Assembly: GCA_005406025.1 (NCBI GenBank)
Contig: BGZK01001189.1
Location: 1 to 64,000 of the forward strand
From: Eumeta japonica
Lineage: Eukaryota > Arthropoda > Insecta > Lepidoptera > Psychidae
DNA: 64,000 nt
Direction of reading: 5' to 3'
Numbering within the stretch: the stretch's first letter is position 1; each line of letters starts with the position of its first letter. Positions 47,401 through 58,636 of this stretch are shown here, piece after piece. The notes beneath the pieces were generated by a model that was given only the letters and a program-made list of their open reading frames with translations, was not told the DNA's origin and made no database searches. Position numbers and translations under genes: made by a program.

Positions 47401-50400
47401 GGATGGCATCGTAGAATAAGTTTTTTTTTATAAATATGACTGTATAACACATTCTGAAGATTTATTTTATTGGTTCAGTGGTTTAGCCTCAAAATCCTCC
47501 TAAAAATATTATTCAGTTGTCATACCAAATACCATTTAGATTATCACATTTATAATATTTTATTGTTGATTAACATATGAGTATCATTTTGTATATTCTT
47601 TATAAAATAACTGGTTAAACACAGCCATTGTTAATCACTTATGCTTTATTATATGATTTAGGTGTTATAATTAAAACCTGTTTATAATTCTTTTTTTACA
47701 CTTTCTTAATAAAATTGAGGTCTATAATATAAATTAAGTATTGAGCATGTGAATCTCAAATTTTACCATCTGTTATTTTATGAGAATTCATAATTGAAAT
47801 TAATATTTATTTTTATAGAAAATAAAACAAAAGTATACTATGGTCTTCTGAAAGAGCCAGACATACAAATGCTGACTGCTCCAACTGAAGATGAAGAAGA
47901 AGAAGAAACACCTGATAAACCAAAAAAGAAGAAACCCAAAAAGGATTATAATTTTGTGAGAAAACCAAAATCTGATCCGAATGCTCCTCCTAATGATCGA
48001 ATTCCTCTTCCAGAATTGTAAGTGTTAGAATTAATTATTGAATGTACAATTGTTTTTTTACACTATAGTGAACTTGTGCAAATTGGTGCAATAAGACTGC
48101 AATACATAGAATTTTATGAAGTTTAAAGAAATATATACGATTTATACAAGTCCATTGCTAAATAAATGTAAATAACCATGTTTATACATGGATTTTTAAT
48201 TGAATAGAATATCTCTTTTCACAATAGAAGCAAAGATAAGAGCAACTCGTATAATCTAATATATGATTTCATAAATATATTTGTAATTTTTGTTTTATAT
48301 ATATTTTTTTTTGTTTTAGGAAAGAAGCTGAGAAAATTGAAAAAGGGAAAGCTTTGAGGGAAGCATCAAAACGTGTGCAACTTGGACCAGATGCCTTGCC
48401 TTCAATCTGTTTTTACACTCTCTTAAACAGTGCAAACAATGCAATCTGTGCTGACATTTGTGATGACTCTACAATGCTCGCTGTTGGATTCCAAAACTCC
48501 AGTGTAAAGGTATATTTTTTGAAATATAAACAATTAAAAGACTAATTCATAATTTCAACAAAAGAGGTTACATTAAAATTTTAGATTTCTTCTCAATGAA
48601 TAATAATTTTTTTGAGCGGTATAATAATGAATTATATTAAAGAAGTTAACACGAAATATTTTATATTAAGACATGACGTAAAATTTTATTAGGATTTTTA
48701 ATCTTATGTTTTAGTTCCTATATAAAACATTACTGAATAGCTTTTGCCCGCGGCTCCGCCTGCATAGGCATGAAATCAATACTTTCATCTTGTATATTGT
48801 CCGATTACAAACTCAAGATTCTAATCGCTATCCTGTTTTCAATTTCATTTCTGCTCTTAATGTCAGTTTCTTTCATTCTCAACTCCGACCACGATCCCGC
48901 TTTTGATTTGACTCTGATCTTGATGTAAGAAGATTTCAAATCCATTCTCGTTCTCTGTTCCATATCAAATTTTAAACTCAGTACTGCTTCTCATTCGCGT
49001 CACGCTATTGATTCAAATTTTGATCCCATGTTACATTTTGACCTTGGTCTCATTCCTGATTTTGATCCGGGGTTTCGACTTTCATTTCTATTTCTCATCT
49101 TGTGTTTTTAATTTTGATTCTGCTACTACTTTGATTCTAATTTAGATGCAAATGCTAGAAGTAGCAAAATTATTTTTTTTCTATATTACTCAAGGATAAT
49201 GTGACTTGCTGTGAGTAAAAAAAAATTAGAATTTTTACTGGAAAAATTATAATGATCAAGGTCAATTTTTTTTTTAACTTTTCATTAGTGAATACAACAT
49301 ATAGCTAAAAATACTGTGGTTTAAGCATATACAAAAAACAAAACAAAACATACAAAGCAGTTTTGATTTTCCATAATACACCTTATCCCTTATTTCACTT
49401 TCAGAACTACTTTTCCAAAAATTACACATGTTATTTATTTTTTCATTTGTAAGAAGCAGCTAAAATATAAGCTTTGTTGTCAATAGCTTCATTGGTTTAG
49501 TTTTGTTATATAGATATTTCAACTGTTATTTCATCCCTTGTAGGGTTAGGTACTTTTAATAATGATGCATATCATTATGTTTTATTAGTAATGATTACCT
49601 AAAATATTAATTTTGACATGAATAGCTTCAACAGTTTCCATTTTCCATACAACATTTAATCCCATAGTGTTTTAAGTTAAAAATTCATTGATCAAATATA
49701 CAGCCCAGTATTCAGTCTCTTTTGAATTTATGGCAACATACTGTTCCTGAATCCCCACCACTTGTATTGTAGTATCTACAATAATTTGCGTACATCAATA
49801 GCACAAAGTTATCAATCCCATTAAAAATAACTAGAAGTTGATAGAACTATAAATGTAATTAAATTTGTAACCTAACTTTAATAGTGGCCTTCACTGTACA
49901 ATTTAGATATTTTTATGTCTAAATGATATACTGAATTTTTAATTGTATCTTCCTTTCAGTTATCATTTTATTTTAAAATAGTATAATTTTAAAAATAATT
50001 TTTTTAGAACTACCTTATCCTTATACTTACCATACCATCGCTTTGTTGCTACATCTTGTTAGTGCATAATGCATTGTTGTCTGTGTGGAATAGGCAAAGT
50101 AATTTGAAAGCCAGAGGTAACATTAAAAAAGATACTGTTTCTTCCAGCAGTAAAATGTCTTTGAATTTCGTTTGTTCGTGTTTGTTATGATGTAATTTTT
50201 TTTTTGGTTTTTAAATAACTTGCTAGAACATTTTTTGTCATTTTCTTTTTTCAATACACTGATAATTATGAATTAATGTTTATCTGCCTTCTTTGCATCA
50301 AACGAGGTTTTTGTCACATATTGTACATCAAACATAAAGAGGATCAAAAAAAAGGAATTAGGTAATGTAAACTATTGAAAAATATAAGTCAGGCATCATT

Positions 50401-53400
50401 TTTATATGAGAGCATTTAATGTTTACACTTCCTTGTTTTTTAAGGTATGGACATTGACTCCAAACAGACTGCGTGGAATGAAATCTGCAGAAAAGCTCCA
50501 AGATATTGATAAAGAAGCTGGTTGGTATTAACAAGTACTCATAATCAAGGGTGGAGTTAGAGGAGGTTACATAATCGAAGTTCAATCAAGACAGGCTCTA
50601 ATTCAATTACAATAATGAGAAAAAAACACCCACTTCAAGGTTCAAAGGGTACCGCCCATCGCGGGGGCAAGACCCAAACCACAAAGATTTGATTTAACAT
50701 ATATCTCATATATTTTGGAACCCAAAAATCAAAATTTTCATTGAAAATGTTATTGCTTTTATTACTCTAACATATGTTTGTTATATATTACCCTCATACT
50801 AGACTACAGTAAAAAAAGGTGAAATCAAGTGATTCAAATACATTTTGTATTGAATGGTGCAATGGATTCTTTTGTATGTGATCAGAATTGCTCTATAATG
50901 AAGGCAAAACTAAATAAAATACATACTTTTCTGATTAATGCACACTAAAATTACAATGAAATTTCATAAATGGTGTACCAATTATATTTTTGCAGGTGAT
51001 GTACTCGTACGTATAATGGAGGAACGTGATCGTGACACGAACAGAACCCTATATGGTCATTCAGGTCCTGTTTACAGAGTGGGCTTTGATCCATATAAAA
51101 CATTGCTGTTGTCTTGCTCGGAAGATTCTACAAGTAATATATTTTTTTAATAATTAAACAATTTTTTTACATCTATTTTAAAAAAAAAACACATTGCATT
51201 CAATTTGCAAAAGTGACCTTTATTCCCTTTTTAGGAATTAATATCAACTTGTACAAATAATTTACACTGTATGGTGTTAGTGTGACACTAGTGAGAATGT
51301 GATACATGATTGACTAGTGTAATACTAGTGAGAACCATGCATGTAGAAATCTATTTATAGGCAGTACATTATGACAATCAACATTAAGTATTGATGGATA
51401 TTCAATATAAATGTGAAAAACAAAATAACATCTGAATTCTGTGAACATATAATGATTATTTGACTATATTATATTTTTAATCTATGTCAGTTTATGTAAA
51501 CCTAATATTACAACAGGAAATATGATCTTCATCTGTACATTGTAAAGGAATCTTTTGAACCATGATTTAATTAACATACAACTGTTTACATGTCATAATT
51601 AAAAATATGAAACATATAAATTTTATGACCACAATATTTACATCGTTGTAATATCAGTACATTTTACATAATATTTACACAATGCATAAGTGAAACATTG
51701 AAACAGATTCTCAAAGAAGCTTATCAATGACGATTTTATGAGCATAGTTTATCTGATTTTTTGTACAAAAATCTATTTGACATCATAAAAAAATATATAG
51801 GACCATCTTTGAGGTGGTATTCTGCTAAGTATTCTTGTATTAAAGTTGAAACTATCTAAATTATTTATGCCAATTCTGAGAAATGGCTAAACATGTTAAA
51901 AATATACACATAGAAACTATTTCCTTATACCAAATGGATCAACATAAAATTGTAGTTTGATTATTGAGTTCTCATTTTCTGTTTAATATTATCTTTTTTT
52001 TTTATTTTAATTTATATGTTTTGCAGACCGACATTACCATGGTTTTTCATTTTTTTTTAATTACTAGCATTCTGCTCGCATGGATGTTGAATGTATTCCT
52101 TCATTTTTTTTATTGCTTGTATTGATCAATCTTGCTATTAATCCCAATCTCTTTCTTCTCTTAATTCTGGTTCTGCTACTATTTCTGATTTGGATCCCTG
52201 TCATACTCTTGATTCTAATCCCAGTCCCATACTCAATTTTGACCCTGGTGCTATTCTCAATGTTGTTCATGGTTCTAATTTGTATAAAGTCAAGGCAATG
52301 TAAGTATCAAAATAAAATATGTATATGTAGCCTTTTATGAGTGAAAGAATTTTTGTAATTGATGTAGTTGTTTGGTTCAATAGTACAAATATATGATTAA
52401 AGTCGAGAACAAATGCAATGTTGTGTCTAAATTTCAAGTCGATGAAAGGACAAATTTTCAAATGTTATGGTGACAAACATGTAGAAATTGAATTTTTATA
52501 CATAAACATAGGATATGATGTTTCGAAATGATATTACTTAATATACCTTTAACATAACAAATTACACTTCTTGTCTTACTTACAAACATTGTATGTTGTA
52601 AACATTATTATGTTCCCCTTAACATTTATTGTATGTACTAATTTTACATAAAATGTTCATTTCACATTTTGTATTATTGGTGTAGCTATTTCATGTGTCA
52701 ATATGACTCTATGTACTTGTTTTTGTGCAGTCCGTCTATGGTCGCTGCAGCTGTGGACGTGTCTAGTGGTGTACCGTGGTCATACATGGGCCGTATGGGA
52801 CGTGCGCTGGTCACCGCACGGACATTATTTCGCCAGCGCCGGTCACGATCGCGCCGCACGCCTCTGGGCCACTGATCACCACCAACCGCTGCGAATCTTC
52901 GCGGGACATCTCGCCGACGTTGATGTAAATAATTGTTGTTGTTTACGATCATACACATGTATCAAGTCTGATTTATTGAGAACCCTCACTATAAAATATG
53001 ATCATGTTTCTAAAATGATTAATTATGTTTTAGTGCATTTTGTTTCATCCCAACTCGAACTATATAGCGACGGGTTCCAGTGATAGAACTGTTCGTTTGT
53101 GGGATTGCTTGACTGGAACACAAGTTCGAATAATGACCGGACATAAAGTAAGTTAATAGTTTGCACTTATAAAGTGACTAATAATACAGTTCAACAAATA
53201 ATAGTATTTTTAAAAGAATTCATTATATTAAATATTTCTAATAAATCTAGTCAGTAGAAAATAGAGTAGTTCTTTTTCACTAATTATTAATTAACAATTG
53301 ATTAAAAAGTAATTATTGCCTATTTTATTGGATTTTTTTTGGTATCATCTCGTTTTTTTAATTTATATTGTAGTCCAAAAATCTTGACTTGAAAGTTAAT

Positions 53401-55443
53401 CCTACATTAAAAAATAGGTTTTCCCTTTCACACAGCAATGTAGCACCATATTAAGTTGATATTGATACTTCCATACCCATAGTGCTACTCTATTACTAGG
53501 CTTATGTTGTCTGATAATCTTCTTTTCAGTCTTCCTTACTTTTAATGGAGTGCACCTTTTGAGCCATAGAAGGTTGGAAGGCAGATTGAAATTTGTATAG
53601 AATATTTGTTATTATCCACCATAATAATATTATTAACCTAACAAATAACTAAACAGGAAAAAGCAAAAATTGAAGGAATCATATAAAAAGCATGTTTCTC
53701 GCTATATTGTTGTTTCTATTCTATTGTGATGGCATTAATACATATAAGCATCAAACTTAGTGTGATTTTTTATGCGAATTAAAAAGTAAAACCATAAATA
53801 ATAAAAACCAGCTAAATGTGAGTTAGACTCGCCCTATGGACTGAAGGAAAGATTACAATGCACAATTTTGACTCCCATTTGGCCAAGTGTATTTTCCCCA
53901 AATATGGTTTTTTAGCTGAAGTATGAAATAGGCTTCTTTTTATCCTGGAAAAATGCACTTATCTTATGGAAAAGAAATAATAGCTAACTGTAATTGATAA
54001 TTCCATCTGAATAAAATTATGTAGATTCATTTAATGTCAAAATGGCTTTTAAAATGCTTAATAACACATCTAAATGCATAATTTCCATAAAATGCAAACT
54101 TAACACAATTGTATAATGGGTGAAACTACAGGATGCATAATCAATAGAATGTATCAATAAACAATTGAGAACAAAGTGAGGATTGAAACCGAGTGGATCC
54201 AGAATTGAAACAGAAAACTGATCTGGGATCAGGATTGTGCTTGAAAGATACAGCTCTTAATGTAAAAAATTGAAGGAACACATTTTTATGCATATGGGCA
54301 GAAATGCAAATGAAAGTTAATATAATACAAGCAGAACTAAATTATTAACACCTCGCACTTATGTAACTCTTTCTTTGTTTACCTAAACAATATCTTTATC
54401 TGTGTTTACTTAAATAAATTAGCTTATTTTTTTGCGATGATTTAAAATCAAATTATGTGTATCAATCATTAAGTTGTCTATTATTACTATTCTCAGAGTC
54501 CAATTTTCACGCTGTCGTTCTCTGCATGCGGCCGGTGGTTAGCTTCCGCAGGCACAGAAATAATAATATGGGATTTAGGCTCAGGCTTACCCGCCGCTGT
54601 ACTCGGCGCTGCACGGCTCTCCGCGCCCACACACGCGCTAGTTTTCAGCCGTGACAATACTGTATTAGCTTCAGGTACGTTCGTAGTTCATATTCATAGT
54701 TAATGTTGCACTAAAATGATGAATGCATTTTCACTTATTAAAAAAAGCAAATTACTGCTTAAATATTTAAATTTTGAATGTTTAGTATATTAATTTGGAA
54801 ATATTGCCATTTGTTGTTCAATTATGAAGAACAGTTTTATTTTTAATATTAAAACAGTAACAGAAAAACTGATAGTATTTAAGAAAATTCCCAGTTTCCA
54901 CATATCACACTATTTTTGTAGCGAGTTATAATGATACACAATTATTGAATTTACTTATACCTAAACAGTATTTTAAAAATGAAAAATACAATCAACTCCA
55001 TACCATTTGCCCCAGCTTCATACAAATTGGAACTGTGATGGATAGTAGTATCAGCATTGAAAGCGGAATGAGCAGAATCGAGTTCCAGGAACAGGACCAA
55101 AATTGATAACGGACTAGAGTCGAAACAGTATGAGACTGGGATTAAAATTTGAGCGTGACTTGAATTAGAATTTAGTAAAGTACCGGGACCAAAATTGAAG
55201 ATGATTTGAGACATTTGTAATTCTTTTATTTTAGGTTGCCTAGACTGTACCATAAAATTGTGGGATTTTGGTTCAATATCTGAAGAAGCAACAAGTGAAG
55301 AAGCTGAATCAAATACAATGTTGCAGAAAGATGAGAAATACCTCTTGCGTTCATTTCCAACGAAAAATTCTCCTATAACAAGTTTGCACTTCACACGCCG
55401 CAACCTTCTTTTAGCAGTTGGAACTTATGAAGGCAGTTCATAA
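41492..55443 (+). CDS. TAF5: Transcription initiation factor TFIID subunit 5 (TAF5), 12 coding exons
   Basis: TAF5 is the WD40 scaffold subunit of TFIID, and acts in the nucleus in RNA polymerase II preinitiation. My exon model is 41492-41554, 41623-41808, 45874-46076, 46352-46551, 47819-48017, 48320-48509, 50445-50520, 50996-51133, 52731-52924, 53034-53147, 54497-54674 and 55235-55443 (TAA). All introns are GT-AG, the phases agree, and the product is 649 aa, close to other insect orthologues and shorter than human (about 800). Residues 5-37 form a LisH motif (LLAVLQLLRKYNLKGTEEIL). About 65-200 is the TAF5 N-terminal domain (YELSTLLYPVFVHMYLGLVL). A lysine/glutamate-rich linker (about 235-260) follows. 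From about 320 come WD40 repeats (LYGHSGPVYRVGFDP, YRGHTWAVWDVRWSPHGHYF, GSSDRTVRLWDCLTG, LDCTIKLWDFGS). Intron 7 has a weak donor (GTTGGT). Intron 2 carries a mariner. Frame intact. Confidence 0.93.
42758..42885. mobile_element. MITE in TAF5 intron 2 (family of 23269-23404)
   Basis: Ends GGGTTGCACCAAAAGTAAAA and TTTTTACATTTATTGCAACT are inverted repeats. The interior ACAGATTGTCC..ATCTGTTAAATTTTACAGATT is shared with the 23.3-kb copy. Non-coding. Confidence 0.6.
42941..44225 (-). mobile_element. Full-length but inactivated mariner transposon in TAF5 intron 2
   Basis: The termini pair over about 28 bp (shared core CCTTGAATAAGTT), and TA flanks both ends (42939-42940, 44226-44227), the mariner target duplication. 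Length is 1285 bp, the normal size for the family. The minus strand starts MSTFVPNKVYL at 44053, then a stop, then HYFIQKKSAAEAHRILAETY, DTTCRVWFRRFKNSDFELDD (HTH region) and TGDEKWIHYDNPKC. It continues with LLHDNARPHVAKP and LPYSPNTAPSDFHLF. All three catalytic Asp residues (a D,D34D-type layout) are present, but at least five stops or frame breaks interrupt the ORF. It sits antisense to TAF5. Confidence 0.88.
45219..45290 (+). repeat. Two-copy direct repeat in TAF5 intron 2
   Basis: TGGTGTCGATTTAGATGTCC and TGGTGTCGAATTAGATGTCG lie about 39 bp apart and both run on to GGCGCA. A local duplication. The remainder of intron 2 is AT-rich without coding features. Confidence 0.6.
48730..49150 (-). 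repeat. Dispersed repeat with hexamer-periodic tract, TAF5 intron 6
   Basis: In reverse orientation, TAGCTTTTGCCCGCGGCTCC (48739 on) is the GC-rich terminus of a family whose plus-orientation copy ends near 14350. A pyrimidine-rich 6-bp-periodic tract follows at 48825-49150 (ACTCCGACCACGATCCCGC, TTTTGATTTGACTCTGATCT). It is the complement of the GGGACCGGAATC pattern seen at 13.5, 14.1 and 23.0 kb. Confidence 0.6.
52062..52272 (-). repeat. Dispersed repeat with hexamer-periodic tract, TAF5 intron 8
   Basis: ACTAGCATTCTGCTCGCAT begins it in reverse orientation, then the periodic tract GCTATTAATCCCAATCTC.. to TCTAATCCCAGTCCCATACT. It opens an 86-codon plus-strand ORF and a 68-codon minus-strand ORF by periodicity alone. 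Neither is coding. Confidence 0.55.
54165..54245 (+). repeat. Short hexamer-periodic tract, TAF5 intron 10
   Basis: Reads AAAGTGAGGATTGAAACCGA then TGGATCCAGAATTGAAACAG and CTGATCTGGGATCAGGATT. Same purine-rich 6-bp pattern as other tracts, shorter and more diverged. Confidence 0.45.
55040..55205 (+). repeat. Hexamer-periodic tract ending about 30 bp before TAF5 exon 12
   Basis: CATTGAAAGCGGAATGAGCA, CGAGTTCCAGGAACAGGACC and CGGACTAGAGTCGAAACAGT continue to TACCGGGACCAAAATTGAAG. The last repeat stops just upstream of the pyrimidine tract and acceptor of exon 12 (55235). The minus-strand 150-codon ORF at 54951-55403 arises from this tract plus the antisense of exon 12 and is not a gene. Confidence 0.55.
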
Positions 55444-55504
55444 TTAAATTAAATTTATTGATATGAAAATTAAAATTAATAATTTCAATTTTGTTTACAA
55501 TTTC

Positions 55505-55571
55505 AATAAATGACTAGATATTAAGTATATGTTTTAGTTACATTGGAAAGTTATGGTCAATAATAAATAAA
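55505..55571 (+). terminator. TAF5 poly(A) signals
   Basis: AATAAA at 55505-55510, and an overlapping pair at 55562-55567 and 55566-55571, follow the TAF5 stop (55443). Use of the distal pair would place cleavage around 55585-55600, inside or against the INTS10 3' end. Confidence 0.6.
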
Positions 55572-55597
55572 ATGTAATATATCAATAATTATTGGCT

Positions 55598-55607
55598 TTT
55601 ATTTATT
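55598..55607 (-). terminator. INTS10 poly(A) signals abutting the stop codon
   Basis: On the minus strand, AATAAA occurs at 55607-55602 and 55603-55598. The first starts one base after the INTS10 TGA (55611-55609). The predicted 3' UTR would be only about 15-35 nt. Confidence 0.6.
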
Positions 55608-55608
55608 T

Positions 55609-57342
55609 TCATAATAGCTGTAATAAATAATCGTGTTCTTCTGTTATGAAATGAATCATTAGATTAACTATTGATTCATTGCTCCTAGCCACCTGAGCCT
55701 TCATTGCTTGTTTGAAATCTTCTTTAACTCCTTTGTCAGCACCCCGAGTACCAATTCTTCTTTGGCCTAAATGTTGTTGAGAGTTTGGTATTATGTCAAG
55801 TACTATATTATTGCCCTGTTCATTCCAAAGAAAACTAATTTCTTCTAGAATATCAATATGAATAATGTATGGCTGAAATAAGTGATAATGAAAGACACTT
55901 TTCTGCCTGATAGTATCGATGATTCTGAGGAATATTGATTCTTCTTGAGGCCATCCAAGTTGCATTAAAACCATCATGTGACCATAAGCTAAATCAGAAA
56001 CTCCGCCCACGTTAAGCAATATTTTAATTAATAAAGTACAAATATAATGCAATATAGCAACTTTTGTCATCGGTAAAAAATGCAGATGCCGATGTGTACC
56101 TCCAACAATTAGTTCCATGTCCAAAACTCCTTCCAAAGGAGGTAATTGTGATAATGCTTTCAAAATATGTTCCAAGCATATCTGATATTTTTTCTGAATA
56201 TAAGTAATAGATATCCGAACTAAACTAGCATTAATATTGGAAGTTGATGGTGCTGGAAAAGCTTCTTCATATCGACCACGATATAAAGAAAGTTCTTCAG
56301 TGAATCCATCAGCCCATAGTTTGACTTGCAACTGACTCGCCAATTTATTGAATTCACGAGAAATAATCTCATTGCAATGAAGTAACTCCCAACAGTTTGC
56401 AGCAGCTTGGAATTGATGTGCGGATGCTCCAGTAATTTCTATATCACCTTTTCTACGTTTAGACAGTGGTAATTCTGGATCACAAAATGCTTCTATCAAA
56501 ATATTACCTTTTATAGTTTTTTTTTCACGTAAAGAACGTAAGAAAAATGTAGTGCCACAGTAAAGTAATAACCGACAATCTTCAGAATTTCTCAGTGCTG
56601 CTAATTTTTGAAAATATGTATCCTTGTTGTATGTGTTAGGAAAATGAGTAAAAAAGGGATCCCACTTTAATAAACGGCCCAAAAGATCAAGGACACCATA
56701 TAACCTTTGCCATGGATCTGTTATATCCTCCTCACCATCTTCATTGACATATGAATTATAAAAATCAATGGCTCTGACAACCAAACGTTGGAGAAGTCTT
56801 GGAGACTCCAACGAACTGAGAAGAGGTAAAGTTTCGACAACCAATAAACGAGCATATCTATTATCGTAAAAAAATTTCTCAGCATTCATAAGTGTTTTAA
56901 CCATTCCATCCACGCCTAGTTGTGGAAACTTTTTTAATAACAATACAAGCAGTCGACAATGTTCCATTGTATCATCACTGTTTTCAACACTAGTTTTCAA
57001 AATTGTAAGCTGGATATCTGGGCAAATTTTGTCAAACATTTGACTTAAAAAACTAGTTTCAGGACATTTTAACGCATTGGCAATCGCAGATATTTCTGGC
57101 AATAAATTACTAATATTGTCTGAAGACATCATCAAGGAACTAAAACATTCCGCTGCTTCTTGAACATTTCCTGATTGCTTCTCCATTAAATATGCTTCAA
57201 ACTGAATTTTAAAGTTGGTAGGAAACAATGTCTTTGCAGTTAACATCCATGCTTTTGCAGAATATATGTCGTAAGTTTGAAGTTCTTTAGCTCGCATAAT
57301 CATATACTCTTCGTCACTTATTATTTGATCAAGTGCTGGCAT
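55609..57342 (-). CDS. INTS10: Integrator complex subunit 10 (INTS10), single coding exon
   Basis: INTS10 is a helical-repeat subunit of Integrator, the nuclear complex that cleaves snRNA 3' ends and attenuates promoter-proximal RNA polymerase II transcripts. The ORF of 577 codons is uninterrupted. The start is supported by the family-like N-terminus (SDEEYMIMRAKELQTYDIYS, then AKAWMLTAKTLFPTNFKIQF) aligning with the AKAW..TA..L.P..F.IQ.E pattern of other INTS10 proteins. Other conserved-looking parts are RLLQRLVVRAIDFYNSYV, DPWQRLYGVLDLLGRLLKWD and the C-terminus KEDFKQAMKAQVARSNESI. It is predominantly alpha-helical, with no membrane segment. It is shorter than human INTS10 (about 710 aa) but both ends match. 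No introns, unusual because vertebrate orthologues have many. Converges on TAF5. Confidence 0.92.
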   Translation of the reverse strand: MPALDQIISDEEYMIMRAKELQTYDIYSAKAWMLTAKTLFPTNFKIQFEAYLMEKQSGNVQEAAECFSSLMMSSDNISNLLPEISAIANALKCPETSFLSQMFDKICPDIQLTILKTSVENSDDTMEHCRLLVLLLKKFPQLGVDGMVKTLMNAEKFFYDNRYARLLVVETLPLLSSLESPRLLQRLVVRAIDFYNSYVNEDGEEDITDPWQRLYGVLDLLGRLLKWDPFFTHFPNTYNKDTYFQKLAALRNSEDCRLLLYCGTTFFLRSLREKKTIKGNILIEAFCDPELPLSKRRKGDIEITGASAHQFQAAANCWELLHCNEIISREFNKLASQLQVKLWADGFTEELSLYRGRYEEAFPAPSTSNINASLVRISITYIQKKYQICLEHILKALSQLPPLEGVLDMELIVGGTHRHLHFLPMTKVAILHYICTLLIKILLNVGGVSDLAYGHMMVLMQLGWPQEESIFLRIIDTIRQKSVFHYHLFQPYIIHIDILEEISFLWNEQGNNIVLDIIPNSQQHLGQRRIGTRGADKGVKEDFKQAMKAQVARSNESIVNLMIHFITEEHDYLLQLL

Positions 57343-57740
57343 ATTTACTTTATATATAAATTTACTACAGGTGACTTCTGTTTATGTTTTTCCAATACGA
57401 ATGATAATCATTAATTATTTAGTCCTATTATTAATATTAACATAACACAAACCATAACACATAATCCCTACTACACAAAGGTACTCTGTGGTACAAACTA
57501 ATGCCATAGATAAGGATTGAATAAAAATATCGATATTTGGATATATCGATATATTTTCGGAAAATAATCGATATATATCGGCGATTTTATTTTTTTCGAT
57601 ATATCGATTTTCAGATATCGAAAACGATATATAAATATTTTTTCGTTTTAAACACAAATAAAAAGTTATCTGTAGTCTATGAACCGTTTGTGGTCTTTGC
57701 AGTGAAGCCAACCTGAAAAGTCAACTATGATGACACGAAC

Positions 57741-58274
57741 ATGCGTAGTAATTTCTTTAACTGTACAATTTTGGACCCTCAATTCAAGCGTATCCACTTT
57801 AATTCTCCAATTACCGTATCAAATGCTACATCACAAATAAGCAACGATATTCGCTCTGAATATAGGCGTAGAGAACAATGTTCTTCACATGTGAAGTTTC
57901 ACCGAGTAGCATCAGAACAAGCAAATGAGTCATCTATCTGGTGCAGACATGAGAAGCTTTTAAATCTGAGCACAGCTACGCAAGAGATTCCAAGCTCTGG
58001 ATCTGTCCCCAATGAGCTTAAGCAGTATCTAGACCAACCAGTTCTTGAGAGGAAGTCAGATCCAATAAAGTTTTGGGTGAATTGCCGACATTTCACGCCG
58101 GTTCTTTCGGAAATTTCTCTGAAATATTTAATATGTCAAGCTCCATCGATATTATCCGAAAGAGTTGCTTCGGTTGTTAATTTAACACTGCCGGATAATA
58201 GGAGCAGATTGACAAGTGAGCACATTAAAGAAAGAATGCTGCTGATGTCTATATCAAACGAATACTGGTTTTAG
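57741..58274 (+). pseudogene. hAT transposase C-terminal (dimerisation) fragment
   Basis: 177 open codons. Near the start, ILDPQFKRIHFNS is the 'LDPRFK' motif of hAT transposases. Near the end, FWVNCRHFTPVLSEISLKYL, CQAPSILSERVASVV and then LTLPDNRSRLTSEHI follow the hAT dimerisation pattern (W, then FP.L, PATSVPSERVFS, R..L). The N-terminal BED finger and most of the RNase-H-like catalytic core are absent, so it cannot be a working transposase. Domesticated use is possible but unsupported. The frame is open throughout. Confidence 0.75.
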
Positions 58275-58295
58275 TGATGGTTAATTTTAAGTCAA

Positions 58296-58562
58296 TACAA
58301 GATGTTGCAAAAAGTTCGAATAATATTTTAGGGAGTGATTGTACTCATGAATACAAACAACTTTTACTATGAAGACGCATTTGATATTGCTAAAACAATC
58401 AGCTGTTTCATACAAAAGTGCTGCGCTACTCGACTAAAATGTGTGAAACAGCTGATTATTTTTTTTTGCGATTTTGAATGTATCCCCATAGTAAAAGTTG
58501 TTCTTATTGACGGGTACAATAACCCCCTAAGTTATTATTCGAACCTTTTATAACATCCTGTA
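58296..58562. mobile_element. Foldback MITE nested in the hAT relic
   Basis: The first and last ~110 bp are inverted copies. TACAAGATGTTGCAAAAAGT pairs with the complement ending at TAACATCCTGTA, and AACAACTTTTACTATG with CATAGTAAAAGTTGTT. AATCAGCTGTTTCATACA pairs with TGTGTGAAACAGCTGATT. Length is about 267 bp with a short loop around 58420. No ORF. Confidence 0.75.
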
Positions 58563-58636
58563 TAATATGTACGATTTTTGAATAAATAAAATAATAAGTA
58601 TGCCAGATATGTATTTTCATTTTTTTAATTTAATTT

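Noticed and set aside
52080..52337. 86-codon hydrophobic ORF, membrane-protein-like
   Set aside because: It lies in TAF5 intron 8 and is made of the reverse-oriented periodic tract. The Leu/Ile richness comes from CT-rich repeats.
52698..52958. 86-codon minus-strand Arg-rich ORF
   Set aside because: Antisense of GC-rich TAF5 exon 9.
54951..55403. 150-codon minus-strand ORF
   Set aside because: It is formed by the antisense of TAF5 exon 12 plus the hexamer-periodic tract.
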